Assembly: GCF_003121295.1 (NCBI RefSeq)
Contig: NZ_PHNC01000038.1
Location: forward strand, 1-64,000
Reading direction: 5' to 3'
DNA length: 64,000 nucleotides
Source: Streptomyces orinoci
GTDB lineage: Bacteria > Actinomycetota > Actinomycetes > Streptomycetales > Streptomycetaceae
The first letter of the stretch is position 1. Every line of letters begins with the position of its first letter. Both the position numbers and the translations under genes were made by a program. The notes below the pieces were generated by a model. That model made no database searches and was not told the DNA's origin. It saw nothing but the letters and a program-made list of their open reading frames with translations. Positions 31,669-40,916 of the stretch are shown here, piece after piece.

Positions 31669-32763
31669 GTGGACATCCGTGTGCACCGCCCCGGGGAGCT
31701 CACGGCGGCCGACCGTGTGGCCTGGGCGGCGCTGCAGGCGCGGGCAGCGGCGGAGGGTTCGCCCCAGCTGGCCAATCCCTTTCTGGCCCCACAGTTCGCG
31801 CTGGCGGTCGGCCGCTGCCGGCGCGGAGTACGGATAGCGGTGGTCCGCGAGGAGGGCGCCCCGGTGGCCTTCTTCCCCTACCAGCGCACCGCGTTGGGGG
31901 TGGGGCGGGCCGTCGGCCTCGGTGTCTCGGATGCCCAGGGGGTGGTGCACCGGCCCGGATTCCAGTGGGACGCACGGGAGTTGCTGCACTCCTGCGGGCT
32001 GTCCATCTGGGAGTTCGACCATCTGGTGGAGGGCCAGAAGCCCTTTGAGGCGGGGGCCACCGGCGCCTTCGCCTCGCCGGTGATGGATGTGGAGCAGGGC
32101 TATGACTCCTATCTGGCCGCGCTGCGCCGCCAGTCGCCCAAGTTCACCCGCACCACCCTGGCCAAGGAGCGCAAACTCGCCCGCGAAGTAGGCGAGTTGC
32201 GCTATGTGCACGATGAGCGCGACCCGGCCGTACTGGACACCCTGATCGCCTGGAAGTCGGCCCAGTACCGAAGAACCGGGCGCAGCGACCGCTTTGCCCG
32301 CCCCTGGATCACCCACCTGGTCACCCAGCTCTTCCACACCCGTGAGGAGTCCTGCCGCGGGCTGCTGTCGGTGCTCTACGCCGGCGGGCGGCCGGTGGCG
32401 GCGCACTTCGGGCTGTGTTCGTCCACCGTGCTGTCCTGCTGGTTCCCGGCGTACGACCCGCAGTTCGGCAAGTACTCGCCGGGGCTGGTGCTGCATCTGC
32501 GGATGGCCCGGGGGGCCGCCGAGTCCGGGCTGGCGCATCTGGACCTCGGGCGTGGTGACAAGGCGTACAAGGACTCACTCAAGACCCGTGAACTCATCGT
32601 CTCCGAAGGGTGGGTGACCAGGCGTCACCCCATAGCGCTCGGCTATCGCGTGCGCCGTGCGCCGGTACGCGCACTGCGCAACACCGTGCTCGCCCGGCCG
32701 GCTCTCTTCGAGCCGGCCGACCGGCTGCTCAAGCAGGTGGGACGGCTTCGGCAGAGCGGCTGA
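31669..32763 (+). CDS. CelD/BcsL-type GNAT-fold acyltransferase
   Basis: A 364-residue protein with the double GNAT-like fold of the CelD/FemAB-related family: YDSYLAALRRQSPKFTRTTL, then VLYAGGRPVAAHFGLCSSTVLSCWFPAYDPQF and GLAHLDLGRGDKAYKDSL are family landmarks. Such proteins modify polysaccharides or peptidoglycan precursors, probably by acyl or aminoacyl transfer. GTG start at 31669. Cytoplasmic. The glycosyltransferase genes start 420 bp downstream. Confidence 0.82.
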   Translation: MDIRVHRPGELTAADRVAWAALQARAAAEGSPQLANPFLAPQFALAVGRCRRGVRIAVVREEGAPVAFFPYQRTALGVGRAVGLGVSDAQGVVHRPGFQWDARELLHSCGLSIWEFDHLVEGQKPFEAGATGAFASPVMDVEQGYDSYLAALRRQSPKFTRTTLAKERKLAREVGELRYVHDERDPAVLDTLIAWKSAQYRRTGRSDRFARPWITHLVTQLFHTREESCRGLLSVLYAGGRPVAAHFGLCSSTVLSCWFPAYDPQFGKYSPGLVLHLRMARGAAESGLAHLDLGRGDKAYKDSLKTRELIVSEGWVTRRHPIALGYRVRRAPVRALRNTVLARPALFEPADRLLKQVGRLRQSG

Positions 32764-33183
32764 CCTGCGCGGCCGGCAGACCGCTCCGGGCGCCCGGCGG
32801 GGGCGTGCGCCGGAGGCCCGGAGCATGGTGCTTCTGGAACAAAGGCCACCAAAGGAGGAGAGTCCGTCTCAGCTCTTGCCATACGCTCTGAAGCTTCAAT
32901 ACCGTCGTACATCTACCCGCATCGGTCCATCAGTCAAATGCGGCACCGGGGAGGGCTCGCAGGCCGCGATGGTTCCGGAGCGGAGCGCGGCAGGGGGTGC
33001 CGCGCTCGTCCCGCCGGTGGCGGGCCGAGTCGCGTGTCGCGTGGGTAGAGAACGTCAACCCGTCCCGCTCGGCGTGGAGTTGACATCCAGGCCGGAGGTG
33101 GCGGGTTACCCCCTTTTCGAACCGGACAGACCCTGGGCCGCTCGGGGGCGGGCGGTCCACCGGACGAGAGGGATACCTGACTG
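32764..33183. other. 420-bp intergenic region before the glycosyltransferase operon
   Basis: No convincing gene. An open frame crosses it but has no start with a ribosome site and no familiar sequence. The stretch 32850-32960 is relatively AT-rich and includes AAAGGAGG (32851-32858) not followed by a start codon. It probably contains the promoter and leader of the GT2 operon. Confidence 0.5.
32876..32905 (+). promoter_or_regulatory. Candidate promoter of the glycosyltransferase operon
   Basis: TTGCCA (32876-32881) and TACCGT (32900-32905) spaced 18 bp in the most AT-rich part of the gap. A weak match to the vegetative promoter pattern. Confidence 0.25.
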
Positions 33184-34035
33184 ATGAGTTCCTTCCTGCG
33201 CCCGGCGGCCGATGAGGACCGGACACCGGAGAGCGCGCCTTCCGGCCGGACCCTGGAGTTCGCCGGGCACTACCGGCCGGTGACCGAGCAGTTCGCCATA
33301 GCGCCACCGGTGAGCGTGGTCATCCCCGCCATGAACGAGGCGGAGAACCTTCCCTATGTCTTCAAGACCCTGCCGGCCTGGATCCATGAAGTGGTCCTGG
33401 TGGACGGCAATTCCACCGATGACACCGTCAAGGTGGCCCGGGAGCTGTGCCCTTCGGTCAAGGTGGTCGAGCAGCGCGGCAAGGGCAAGGGCGACGCCCT
33501 GATCACCGGTTTCGCCGCCTGCACCGGCGAGATCATTGTGATGGTGGACGCCGATGGCTCGGCGGACGGCAGCGAGATCGTCAGCTATGTCTCCGCGCTG
33601 GTGGGCGGCGCGGACTTCGCCAAGGGCTCGCGGTTCGCCAACGGCGGTGGCACCGACGATATGACGGTGATCCGCAAGCTGGGCAACCGGGTGCTGTGCT
33701 CCCTGGTGAACCACAAGTTCGGGGCCCGTTACACCGATCTGTGCTACGGCTACAACGCGTTCTGGAAGCGGGTCCTCGATGACATCGCCCTGGACTGCGC
33801 GGGCTTCGAGGTGGAGACGCTGATGAACATCAGAGTGGTCAAGGCCGGCCTGCGCGTCCAGGAGATTCCCAGCCATGAGTTCGTCCGCATCCATGGCACC
33901 AGCAATCTGCGCGCGGTACGGGACGGGCTGCGGGTGCTCAAGGTGATCCTGCGCGAGCGCGGCGGGCGCCGGCGGCGTCCGGTGCACCGGCAGCCGGCCC
34001 TCGCCCCGGCGGCCAGCAGCGGGGAGGTGTCTTGA
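33184..34035 (+). CDS. Family 2 glycosyltransferase
   Basis: A 283-residue GT2 enzyme of the dolichyl-phosphate-mannose-synthase-like type. It has VSVVIPAMNEAENLPYV, the sugar-nucleotide DGNSTDDT region, and MVDADGSADGSE (the D-x-D-like metal site), then KGSRFANGGGTDDM and DLCYGYNAFWKRVLD. There is no membrane anchor. It should transfer a sugar from a nucleotide donor to a lipid carrier. It starts an operon of four overlapping genes; its stop overlaps the next start. Confidence 0.92.
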   Translation: MSSFLRPAADEDRTPESAPSGRTLEFAGHYRPVTEQFAIAPPVSVVIPAMNEAENLPYVFKTLPAWIHEVVLVDGNSTDDTVKVARELCPSVKVVEQRGKGKGDALITGFAACTGEIIVMVDADGSADGSEIVSYVSALVGGADFAKGSRFANGGGTDDMTVIRKLGNRVLCSLVNHKFGARYTDLCYGYNAFWKRVLDDIALDCAGFEVETLMNIRVVKAGLRVQEIPSHEFVRIHGTSNLRAVRDGLRVLKVILRERGGRRRRPVHRQPALAPAASSGEVS

Positions 34036-35006
34036 GCGGCGGGCCGGGGGTCTCGGTGGTGATCTGCGTCTACACCGAGGAGCGCTGGCAGGACATCCTG
34101 GCCGCGGTGGCCTCGGTGGCCGCCCAGTCCCGTCCGGCGCTGGAGACCCTGCTGGTGGTGGACCACCATCCGGCGCTCCGGCGCCGGCTGGCCCGGCACT
34201 TCGCGGGTGAGCCGCGGGTGCGGGTGCTGGCCAACTCCGGCCCGCGCGGCCTGTCTTCGGGCCGTAACACCGGGGTGGCGGCGGCCCGGGGGGAGGTGGT
34301 CGCCTTCCTGGACGATGACGCGGTGGCCGAGCGGGACTGGCTGCACCACTTCGCCGGCGCCTATGCCGACCCCCGGGTGATGGCGGTGGGCGGGCGCACC
34401 CAGCCGGTGTGGGCCTCCCGGCGCCGGCCGGCCTGGTTCCCGGAGGAGTTCGACTGGGTGGTGGGCTGTAGCTACCGGGGTCTGCCGCCGGGCCGGACGG
34501 TGGTGCGCAATGTCCTCGGCGGCAATGCCTCCTACCGCAGATCGGCCCTGGTGGCGGTGGGCGGCTTCGCCAGCGGGATCGGGCGGGACGGGCAGCGGCT
34601 GCCGCTGGGCGGCGAGGAGACCGAGCTGTGCATCCGGCTGGCCCGGGCGGTGCCGGACGCCGTGCTGCTGATCGACGACCGGGCGGTGATCCACCACCGG
34701 GTGCCCCCGGCCCGGGAGCGCTTCGGCTACTTCCGCACCCGCGCCTATGCCGAGGGCCTGTCCAAGGCGCTGGTGGCCCGGAGCGTGGGCGCCCAGGCGG
34801 GTCTGGCCGCCGAGCGCCGGTACACCACCCGGGTACTGCCCGCCGGGGTGGCCCGGGGGCTACGGGACGCCCTGCTGGGCCGCCCCGGCGGGGCCGGGCG
34901 GGCCGGTGCCATCGTGGCCGGGCTGGCCGCCACCACCGGGGGCTATCTGCTGGGCAGCGTCCGGACCCGCCGCCGGGGCGGCCACTTCACCAGGGGGACG
35001 GTATGA
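34032..35006 (+). CDS. Family 2 glycosyltransferase
   Basis: A 324-residue GT2 enzyme: VSVVICVYTEERWQDI, then LSSGRNTGVAAARGEVVAFLDDDAVAE with the DDD metal site, then NVLGGNASYRRSALVAVGGF and LGGEETELCIRL, the acceptor-side E-T-E/ED-x region. It resembles rhamnosyl/mycofactocin-type transferases. The TTG start overlaps the previous stop. A C-terminal hydrophobic stretch (AGAIVAGLAATTGGYLLG) could bind the membrane. Confidence 0.9.
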   Translation: MSGGPGVSVVICVYTEERWQDILAAVASVAAQSRPALETLLVVDHHPALRRRLARHFAGEPRVRVLANSGPRGLSSGRNTGVAAARGEVVAFLDDDAVAERDWLHHFAGAYADPRVMAVGGRTQPVWASRRRPAWFPEEFDWVVGCSYRGLPPGRTVVRNVLGGNASYRRSALVAVGGFASGIGRDGQRLPLGGEETELCIRLARAVPDAVLLIDDRAVIHHRVPPARERFGYFRTRAYAEGLSKALVARSVGAQAGLAAERRYTTRVLPAGVARGLRDALLGRPGGAGRAGAIVAGLAATTGGYLLGSVRTRRRGGHFTRGTV

Positions 35007-35815
35007 GCGAGGCCCCGCTGCCGATCCTGATGTACCACGCGGTGGCGTACGCCCCGGCCCGGGCCGCGCACGGCCTCTCGGTCTCCCCCGACGCCTTCGC
35101 CGAACAGATGGCGGTGCTGGCCGGCCTGGGCTTCACCTCGCTCACCGCCGGGGAGCTGGCCGCCGCCTGGCGCACCGGGCGCCCGCTGCCGCCCCGGCCG
35201 GTACTGATCACCTTTGACGACGGCTATGAGGGGGTGCATCGCCATGCGCTGCCGGTGCTGGCCGAACACGGCCTGCGCGCCACGCTGTTCGTCACCAGCG
35301 GCTGGCTGCGCGGCGAGCATGCCGCCGGCGGCGCGCTGGACCTGATGCTGGACTGGGACCAGGTACGTGAACTGGCCGCGGCCGGCACCGAGATCGGCGG
35401 CCATAGCCACACCCATCCGCAACTCGATCAACTCGCCGACGAGGAGCTGGCGTTCGAGGTCCGGCACTGCCGCGACATACTGGCCCAGGAGCTGGGCCGG
35501 CCCCCGGTGTCCTTCGCCTACCCCTATGGCTATTCCAGCCGACGGGTGCGGCGGGCGGTCCGGGAAGGCGGGTACCGGGTCTCCCTGGCGGTGGGCAATG
35601 CGCTGGCGGCGCCCGGCCAGGGGCCCTATGGACTGCGCCGGGTGACGGTACGCCGCCGCACCACGGCGGCGGACTTCGAGCGGCTGCTCCGGGGCCGGGC
35701 GGTGGGCCGGCTGTTCGCCGCCGACCGGGCGCTGACCAAGGGTTATGCGGTGGTCCGCGGTGGCCGCCGGCTGGGCCGTCAGGTGACCGGAAGGGCACGA
35801 GGGGCGCGTGACTGA
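35003..35815 (+). CDS. Polysaccharide deacetylase (NodB/CE4 family)
   Basis: A 270-residue enzyme with the CE4 motifs: LITFDDGYEG (the catalytic Asp and metal Asp), GGHSHTHPQLDQL (H-S/T-x-x-H metal site) and SFAYPYGYSSRRV. No signal peptide is visible, so it may act on a lipid-linked or cytoplasmic sugar, or be secreted by another route. It overlaps both neighbours by 4-8 bp and would remove acetyl groups from the polymer made by this cluster. Confidence 0.9.
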   Translation: MSEAPLPILMYHAVAYAPARAAHGLSVSPDAFAEQMAVLAGLGFTSLTAGELAAAWRTGRPLPPRPVLITFDDGYEGVHRHALPVLAEHGLRATLFVTSGWLRGEHAAGGALDLMLDWDQVRELAAAGTEIGGHSHTHPQLDQLADEELAFEVRHCRDILAQELGRPPVSFAYPYGYSSRRVRRAVREGGYRVSLAVGNALAAPGQGPYGLRRVTVRRRTTAADFERLLRGRAVGRLFAADRALTKGYAVVRGGRRLGRQVTGRARGARD

Positions 35816-38800
35816 CACCTCCGAACGGATCGGGGCAAGAGCACCACGGGCCGGGGAGGGCGGGGCGGAGACCGCCCGGGGACCGAGTCCGCTGTTCCGC
35901 AACGCCTTCGCCCTGATGCTCAACACCGGGATCAGCGCCGTCCTGGGGGTGGGCTTCTGGCTGGTGGCGGCCCGCTACTACAGCGAGGACGCGGTGGGCC
36001 AGGGCTCGGCGGCGATCGCCGCCATGAAGTTCCTGGCCGGGCTGACCGCGGTCACCCTCACCGGGGCGCTGGCCCGCTTCATCCCGGTGGCCGGGCCCAC
36101 CACCGGGCGGCTGGTCTTCCGTACCTATGCGGTCAGTTCGCTGCTGGTCGCGGCGGCGGCCGGGGTGTTCCTGCTGACGCTCGGCCTCTGGGGCTCGTCC
36201 TACCGGATGCTGCACGGTGTGCTGCCGGAGCTGTTCTTTGTGGCCGCGGTGGTCGCCTGGTCGCTGCTGACCCTCCAGGACGGGGTGCTCACCGGGCTGC
36301 GCAGCGCCCCCTGGGTGCCGGTGGGCAATACGGTCTTCTCGGCGGTGAAGCTGGCCCTGCTGGTGGGGCTGGCGGCGAGCCTGCCCGCCGAGGGGGTGTT
36401 CGTCTCCTGGGTGGTGTCCATCGCCGTCTCGGTGCTGCCGCTGGGCTGGCTGGTCTTCCGCAGGCTGATCCCGGCCCATGTCCGGGCCACCGAGCACTCC
36501 GCCCGGCCGGCCTCGTACCGGGAGATGGGCCGCTTCCTGGCCGGTGACTGCACCGGCTCGCTGTTCTCGCTGGCGGTGGTCTACCTGGTGCCGGTGATGG
36601 TGGCCGCCCAGGTCAGCTCGGCCGACAACGCCTACTTCTATATCGCCTCCACCATCGGCGGCACGGTCAATCTGCTTGCCATCAACATGGGCGCCTCGCT
36701 GACCGTGGAGGGTTCGCACGACCCCGGCCGGCTGGCCGCCAACTGCCGGGCGGCGCTGCGCCGGATGGCCACCCTGATGATCCCGGTCTGTCTGCTGCTG
36801 TTCCTGCTGGCGCCGTACATCCTGCGGGTGTTCGGCCCGGGGTACGCCCAGGCGGGCACCCCGCTGCTGCGCTGGTTCGCGGTGGGGGCGGGGCTGCGGG
36901 TGGTGATGGAGACCTATTTCGCGGTGCTGCGGGCGCAGAGCCGGACCGCCGGACTGGCCTATCTCCAGGGGCTGTTGTGTGTTCTGGTGCTGGGGCTGAC
37001 CCTGTTGCTGCTGCCGCGCATGGGGCTGGTGGGCGAGGGAGTGGCGGAGGTGTCCAGCCTGACGGTGATCGCCCTGATCGCCGCCGTCCGGCTGCGTGGC
37101 GTCCTCAGGGCCCCGGCGCCCCATGCCACCGGTACCACAGCGCCCGACGGCGACCTGGCGGACCTGGCGGTGAGCGGCGACCGCCGGGAGCGGCCCCGGC
37201 CGGAGGGCCGCCTGGGCCTGCGGGCCGCCCTGGACACGGACACCCTGCCGCTGGGCGTACGAGTGGACTTCGACCACCCCGAACGGCGGCCGGACGTACG
37301 GCGGGTGGCGCCCGTCCCGCCGCCCGGCCCCCGGCCGTCCGCTCCCCCGCGCACCCCCTGGTGGCAGGGGCCGGAGGCGGCCGGCTGGCTGTTGCTGCTC
37401 GGCGCGCTGGCTCTGTACTGGCTGCCGCTGACCACCGTGGACGAGATCAGCCTGGACGGCATGGGCGGCCTCGGCCTGATCTCGGTACTGCCCACCGCCA
37501 CCCTGCTGGGCGCGGCACTGCTGATCGCCGCCTTTGTCCGGGCGCTCTGGCTGGACCGGCCGCGCCCCCGCCTGCTGGCCGCCGTACTGCTGGCCACCGT
37601 GGTGTCCCTGCACGCGGTGCCCGCCCTGCTGGAGCACCAACCGCGCTTCCCCACCGCCTGGCAGCATCTGGGCTTCCTGGACTTCATCGACCGCCATGGC
37701 ACCGCCGCCCCCGACCTGGACGCCCGCTGGAGCTGGCCCGGCTTCTTCGCCCTGGTGGCGCTGGCCGGCCGGGCCTGTGGGATGAGCGATCTCTCCGGGG
37801 TGCTGCGCTGGTGGCCGCTGGCCGTCCAGCTGCTGTGCCTGGCACCGCTGGCGCTGCTGCTGCGGGCGGTACGGGCCGGGCGGCGCGCCAAGTGGACGGC
37901 GCTCTGGCTGTTCGCCCTGTGCGGCTGGGTCGGCCAGGACTACTTCTCCCCTCAGGCCCTCAACTACCTTTTCTATCTGCTCTTTGCCGCCGTGCTGCTG
38001 GTCTGGTTCCGCCCGCCGCGCGGCCCGCGTGGCCGGTGGCTGCCCGGCGAACGCCATCCGGCCCCCGCCTCCCGCGCCGACCGCACCGTGCTACTGGCCC
38101 TGCTCATCGGCCTGTTCACCGCCTCCACCGTCAGCCACCAGCTGACGCCCTTTGTGATGCTGGGCGTGCTCACCGTCCTGGTGCTGGCCCGCCGGGCCAC
38201 CTGCCGTGGGCTGCCGCTGCTGTGCGGGGTGCTGCTGGCGGTGTGGATCGGGTTCCTGGCCGAGCCCTACTGGTCCGGCCACTTCCGGGAACTCTTCGGC
38301 GGGCTGGGCTCCTTGGGCGGCAATGTCTCCTCCTCGGTCTCCGGCCGCATCCACGGCGGCAGCCGCACCCACAAGCTGGTGCTCTACATCCGGGTGGCGC
38401 TGGCCGGCGGGATGCTGGCCTTCGCCGCCCTGGGCTGGTGGCGGCGCCGCCGGGCCGGGATCTCCGACCGTGCCCTGCTGGTGCTGACCTGCGTCCCCTT
38501 TCTGGCCTTCGGCATGCAGTCCTACGGCGGCGAAGTGGCCCTGCGGGTCTTTCTGTTCGCCCTGCCCGGCGCCTGTGTGCTGGCCGCCCTGGCCCTGTTC
38601 CCCGGCAAGGGCACCGACCGGGCCCGTACCCTGCCCGGCCTGCTGGCCACCTTCTGCGCCGGACTGGTGCTGATCTTCGGCTTTCTGGTGGCCCGTTGGG
38701 GCAATGAGCCCTTCGAACGGGTACGGGGCGGCGAGGTCGCCGCCATGAACTATGTCTACGCCCATGACAAGCCGACCGTCCGGCTGCTGTGGCCCAGCAG

Positions 38801-39356
38801 TGACCCGGTCACCAATGTCACCCCCGCCATGCCCTGGGGCGCCCGGGAGATGGAACGCGTCCTCTACCAGCCGGTCCTGGCCCCCCGCGATCCGGCGGCC
38901 CTGGACGACACCGTGGCCGCCCTGCGCAAGGCCGGCCCCGGCTCCTATCTGATGCTGGACACCGGCCAGTCCACCTATCTCGAACTCACCGCCGGCTATG
39001 CCCCCGACTGGGACCGGCGCATCCGCCGGGCCCTGGACGCCCGCCCCGAGCTGCGCCGGGTGCTGTCCAATGACGATGCCGCGCTCTACCGGCTGAAGTC
39101 CCCGCCGCCGGGTGCCGTCCCCGCGCCCCGTCCCGGCCCGCCGGGTCCTCGGATCACCTGGACCCCCGCCACGGTGGTTGGTGCCCTCGCCGCCGCGTTC
39201 CTTCTGGTGCTGCTCACCGCTCGCGAGCTGGCCCGCTTTGCGATGCGGCCGGGGGCGCGTCAACGGCGGTGGCTGCAAAGCTCGTTCTGGTTTGCGATGC
39301 CGGTGCTTTTGGTGGTACTCGGGGTGTTGGTGCAGCGCTTGGTGACGCTCTCGTAG
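35808..39356 (+). CDS. Fusion: Wzx/MVF-like flippase plus polytopic GT-C-like membrane domain
   Basis: A single frame of 1182 residues. The first ~440 residues are a polysaccharide flippase of the MOP superfamily: FRNAFALMLNTGISAVLGVGF at TM1 and about 12-14 helices, as in lipopolysaccharide transport proteins. A charged linker of ~85 residues (GDLADLAVSGDRRERPRPEG...) follows. From ~residue 525 (WLLLLGALALYWLPL) to the end there are a further 12 or so helices and long loops, including GWVGQDYFSPQALNYLFYLL and a soluble C-terminal part (~900-1110, VYAHDKPTVRLLWPSS, MLDTGQSTYLEL), like polytopic GT-C or O-antigen-polymerase-type proteins. Flipping and polymerising or glycosylating in one chain is unusual. 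The GTG start overlaps the deacetylase. Confidence 0.75.
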   Translation: MTDTSERIGARAPRAGEGGAETARGPSPLFRNAFALMLNTGISAVLGVGFWLVAARYYSEDAVGQGSAAIAAMKFLAGLTAVTLTGALARFIPVAGPTTGRLVFRTYAVSSLLVAAAAGVFLLTLGLWGSSYRMLHGVLPELFFVAAVVAWSLLTLQDGVLTGLRSAPWVPVGNTVFSAVKLALLVGLAASLPAEGVFVSWVVSIAVSVLPLGWLVFRRLIPAHVRATEHSARPASYREMGRFLAGDCTGSLFSLAVVYLVPVMVAAQVSSADNAYFYIASTIGGTVNLLAINMGASLTVEGSHDPGRLAANCRAALRRMATLMIPVCLLLFLLAPYILRVFGPGYAQAGTPLLRWFAVGAGLRVVMETYFAVLRAQSRTAGLAYLQGLLCVLVLGLTLLLLPRMGLVGEGVAEVSSLTVIALIAAVRLRGVLRAPAPHATGTTAPDGDLADLAVSGDRRERPRPEGRLGLRAALDTDTLPLGVRVDFDHPERRPDVRRVAPVPPPGPRPSAPPRTPWWQGPEAAGWLLLLGALALYWLPLTTVDEISLDGMGGLGLISVLPTATLLGAALLIAAFVRALWLDRPRPRLLAAVLLATVVSLHAVPALLEHQPRFPTAWQHLGFLDFIDRHGTAAPDLDARWSWPGFFALVALAGRACGMSDLSGVLRWWPLAVQLLCLAPLALLLRAVRAGRRAKWTALWLFALCGWVGQDYFSPQALNYLFYLLFAAVLLVWFRPPRGPRGRWLPGERHPAPASRADRTVLLALLIGLFTASTVSHQLTPFVMLGVLTVLVLARRATCRGLPLLCGVLLAVWIGFLAEPYWSGHFRELFGGLGSLGGNVSSSVSGRIHGGSRTHKLVLYIRVALAGGMLAFAALGWWRRRRAGISDRALLVLTCVPFLAFGMQSYGGEVALRVFLFALPGACVLAALALFPGKGTDRARTLPGLLATFCAGLVLIFGFLVARWGNEPFERVRGGEVAAMNYVYAHDKPTVRLLWPSSDPVTNVTPAMPWGAREMERVLYQPVLAPRDPAALDDTVAALRKAGPGSYLMLDTGQSTYLELTAGYAPDWDRRIRRALDARPELRRVLSNDDAALYRLKSPPPGAVPAPRPGPPGPRITWTPATVVGALAAAFLLVLLTARELARFAMRPGARQRRWLQSSFWFAMPVLLVVLGVLVQRLVTLS

Positions 39357-39377
39357 GTCGTCGGGTGCGGGCTGTAT

Positions 39378-39443
39378 GTGGCTGGTCGCGCCCACGCGGC
39401 GGAGCCGCATGATGCAGACGCCCCGCGCCCCTATGGGGCGCTC
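39378..39443. repeat. Interspersed repeat, copy B, at a convergent gene junction
   Basis: GTGGCTGGTCGCGCCCACGC... to GCGCCCCTATGGGGCGC, nearly the same as copy A at 29960-30023. It again fills the gap between two converging genes, ending two bases before the stop of the GH39-like gene. Confidence 0.85.
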
Positions 39444-39445
39444 CC

Positions 39446-40882
39446 TCAGCTCGTCCAGCGCACCTCATAGGGGCTCAGCCGGATGTCGTGTCCGTCCACC
39501 GTGGCGCTCACCCAGCGGTCCTGGGTGTTGACCACCACCATGGCCCGCTCCGAGGCCAGGGCCTTCACCGGGCCGTAGACGGCGGGGTCACGCAGCCCGG
39601 CGCCGGGCGGGAAGGAACGGGCGAACCGGGAGAGCAGGTCGTACATGGGCAAGGGGCCGCCTCCACCGGCTTGTTGGGTGGGGCGCCAGAGACAGCCCGC
39701 GCAGTCGGTGCCGGACTGTTCCTCGGGGTTCCAGTAGAAGGCGGTGGCCACCCCGGCCCGGGCCAGTTCGGTCATGGCCACGGCCTGTACGGCCAGCCGG
39801 CGCCCCTCCGGCCAGCCCTTGCGCTCGTCCTGGGCGTCGGGGGGTTCGACATACCACTCGGCCCACCAGACGGGCAGCCCGGTGGCCCGTTTCAGCCAGG
39901 CGGTGACATCGGCGAACTTGGTGGTGGCCTGGAACTCGTCGGGGATCAGCAGGCTGCCCTGGCGGGTGTAGCTGGAGCCGTCCACCACCACGAAGTCGGC
40001 GCCCGCCTTGTGCCGGTTCCAGTAGTCCAGTACGTCCACCGAGCGCTGGTCCAGCACTCCCCAGGGGCCCTGGATGGGCGAGGAGTTGGAGGCCGAGCCC
40101 GGGGAGTTGCTGTCCATCACCACATAGGGCCCGCCGACCAGGGCGTCCTTGCGCTCCTTCTTGACCGCCGCATAGACCAGGTTGTACAGCCGGGTGTAGT
40201 CCTCGTAGTCCCAGCGTTTGCGGCCGTCGTCGTAGAAGCCCTTGAGCTCGTTCCAGACGATGAAGTGCCGGACCTCCGGATAGCGTTTGGCGATCACTCC
40301 GGCCAGGTCGGCGAAGTCCTGGTAGTGGGCGGGGTCGGGGGCGCGTTCCAGGGACTTCTGCGACCAGTCGGTGCTGGGGCCGCCGCCCTTCATCCAGTCG
40401 GGGGCGCAGCACAGGGTGAGCACCGGGGTGCCGCCGGTGCGGCGCATCAGCTGTACCCGCCGGTCGAGGTCGGTGAAGTTGTAACTGCCGGGTCTGGGCT
40501 CGGGGTTGTCCGCGCCCCAGCCCATGATGTGCTGGTTCTGCGGCAGTCCGGCCCCGGAGAGCAGCTTGGCCGCGGTCTGCCGGGCGCCGTCGTCACCGAG
40601 GTCGGCGCTGTACTGGGTGTGGGTGAAGCCCCAGCCCAGGGCGGCGGGTCCGGCGCTGCCGCCGTGCCTGCCCGAAGCGCCGGGATGAGAACCCCCGTTG
40701 GTGCCCCAGCCGCCGGCGCCCAGGGCGAACAGCAGGGCCAGGGCGGCCGAAACCGCCCCGAGCAGCACGGTCAGCTGCCAGCGCCCCGGGTGTGCCGTGC
40801 GCGGACCCCCCACGTGACGTCCCATCCCCGCAAGGGTAACGGGACCAACTGCCGGGCGCGGGCGCTTCGTCCCACTTTTCAC
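39446..40882 (-). CDS. Membrane-anchored GH39-like glycosidase
   Basis: A 478-residue protein (GTG start; an ATG at 40825 is the alternative). A signal-anchor WQLTVLLGAVSAALALLFAL follows an Arg-rich start; the rest is outside the membrane. The (beta/alpha)8 fold is of clan GH-A: the acid/base Glu is in HFIVWNELKGF and the likely nucleophile is in VWWAEWYVE. It is most like GH39 (xylosidase/iduronidase-type) but could be another GH-A family. It probably trims or cuts the polysaccharide made by the converging upstream cluster. Confidence 0.8.
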   Translation of the reverse strand: MKSGTKRPRPAVGPVTLAGMGRHVGGPRTAHPGRWQLTVLLGAVSAALALLFALGAGGWGTNGGSHPGASGRHGGSAGPAALGWGFTHTQYSADLGDDGARQTAAKLLSGAGLPQNQHIMGWGADNPEPRPGSYNFTDLDRRVQLMRRTGGTPVLTLCCAPDWMKGGGPSTDWSQKSLERAPDPAHYQDFADLAGVIAKRYPEVRHFIVWNELKGFYDDGRKRWDYEDYTRLYNLVYAAVKKERKDALVGGPYVVMDSNSPGSASNSSPIQGPWGVLDQRSVDVLDYWNRHKAGADFVVVDGSSYTRQGSLLIPDEFQATTKFADVTAWLKRATGLPVWWAEWYVEPPDAQDERKGWPEGRRLAVQAVAMTELARAGVATAFYWNPEEQSGTDCAGCLWRPTQQAGGGGPLPMYDLLSRFARSFPPGAGLRDPAVYGPVKALASERAMVVVNTQDRWVSATVDGHDIRLSPYEVRWTS

Positions 40883-40916
40883 CTGCGGTCAACCCGGTGC
40901 CGGGCCCCGCCGGGGC

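Noticed and set aside
32657..33184. Open frame through the 420-bp gap before the GT2 operon
   Set aside because: No start codon with a ribosome site inside the gap and no recognisable sequence; AAAGGAGG at 32851 is not followed by a start at proper distance.
35292..38057. 921-codon minus-strand frame opposite the polysaccharide genes
   Set aside because: Dominated by Gln, Gly, His and Arg repeats typical of antisense to high-GC genes; the plus strand encodes recognised families.
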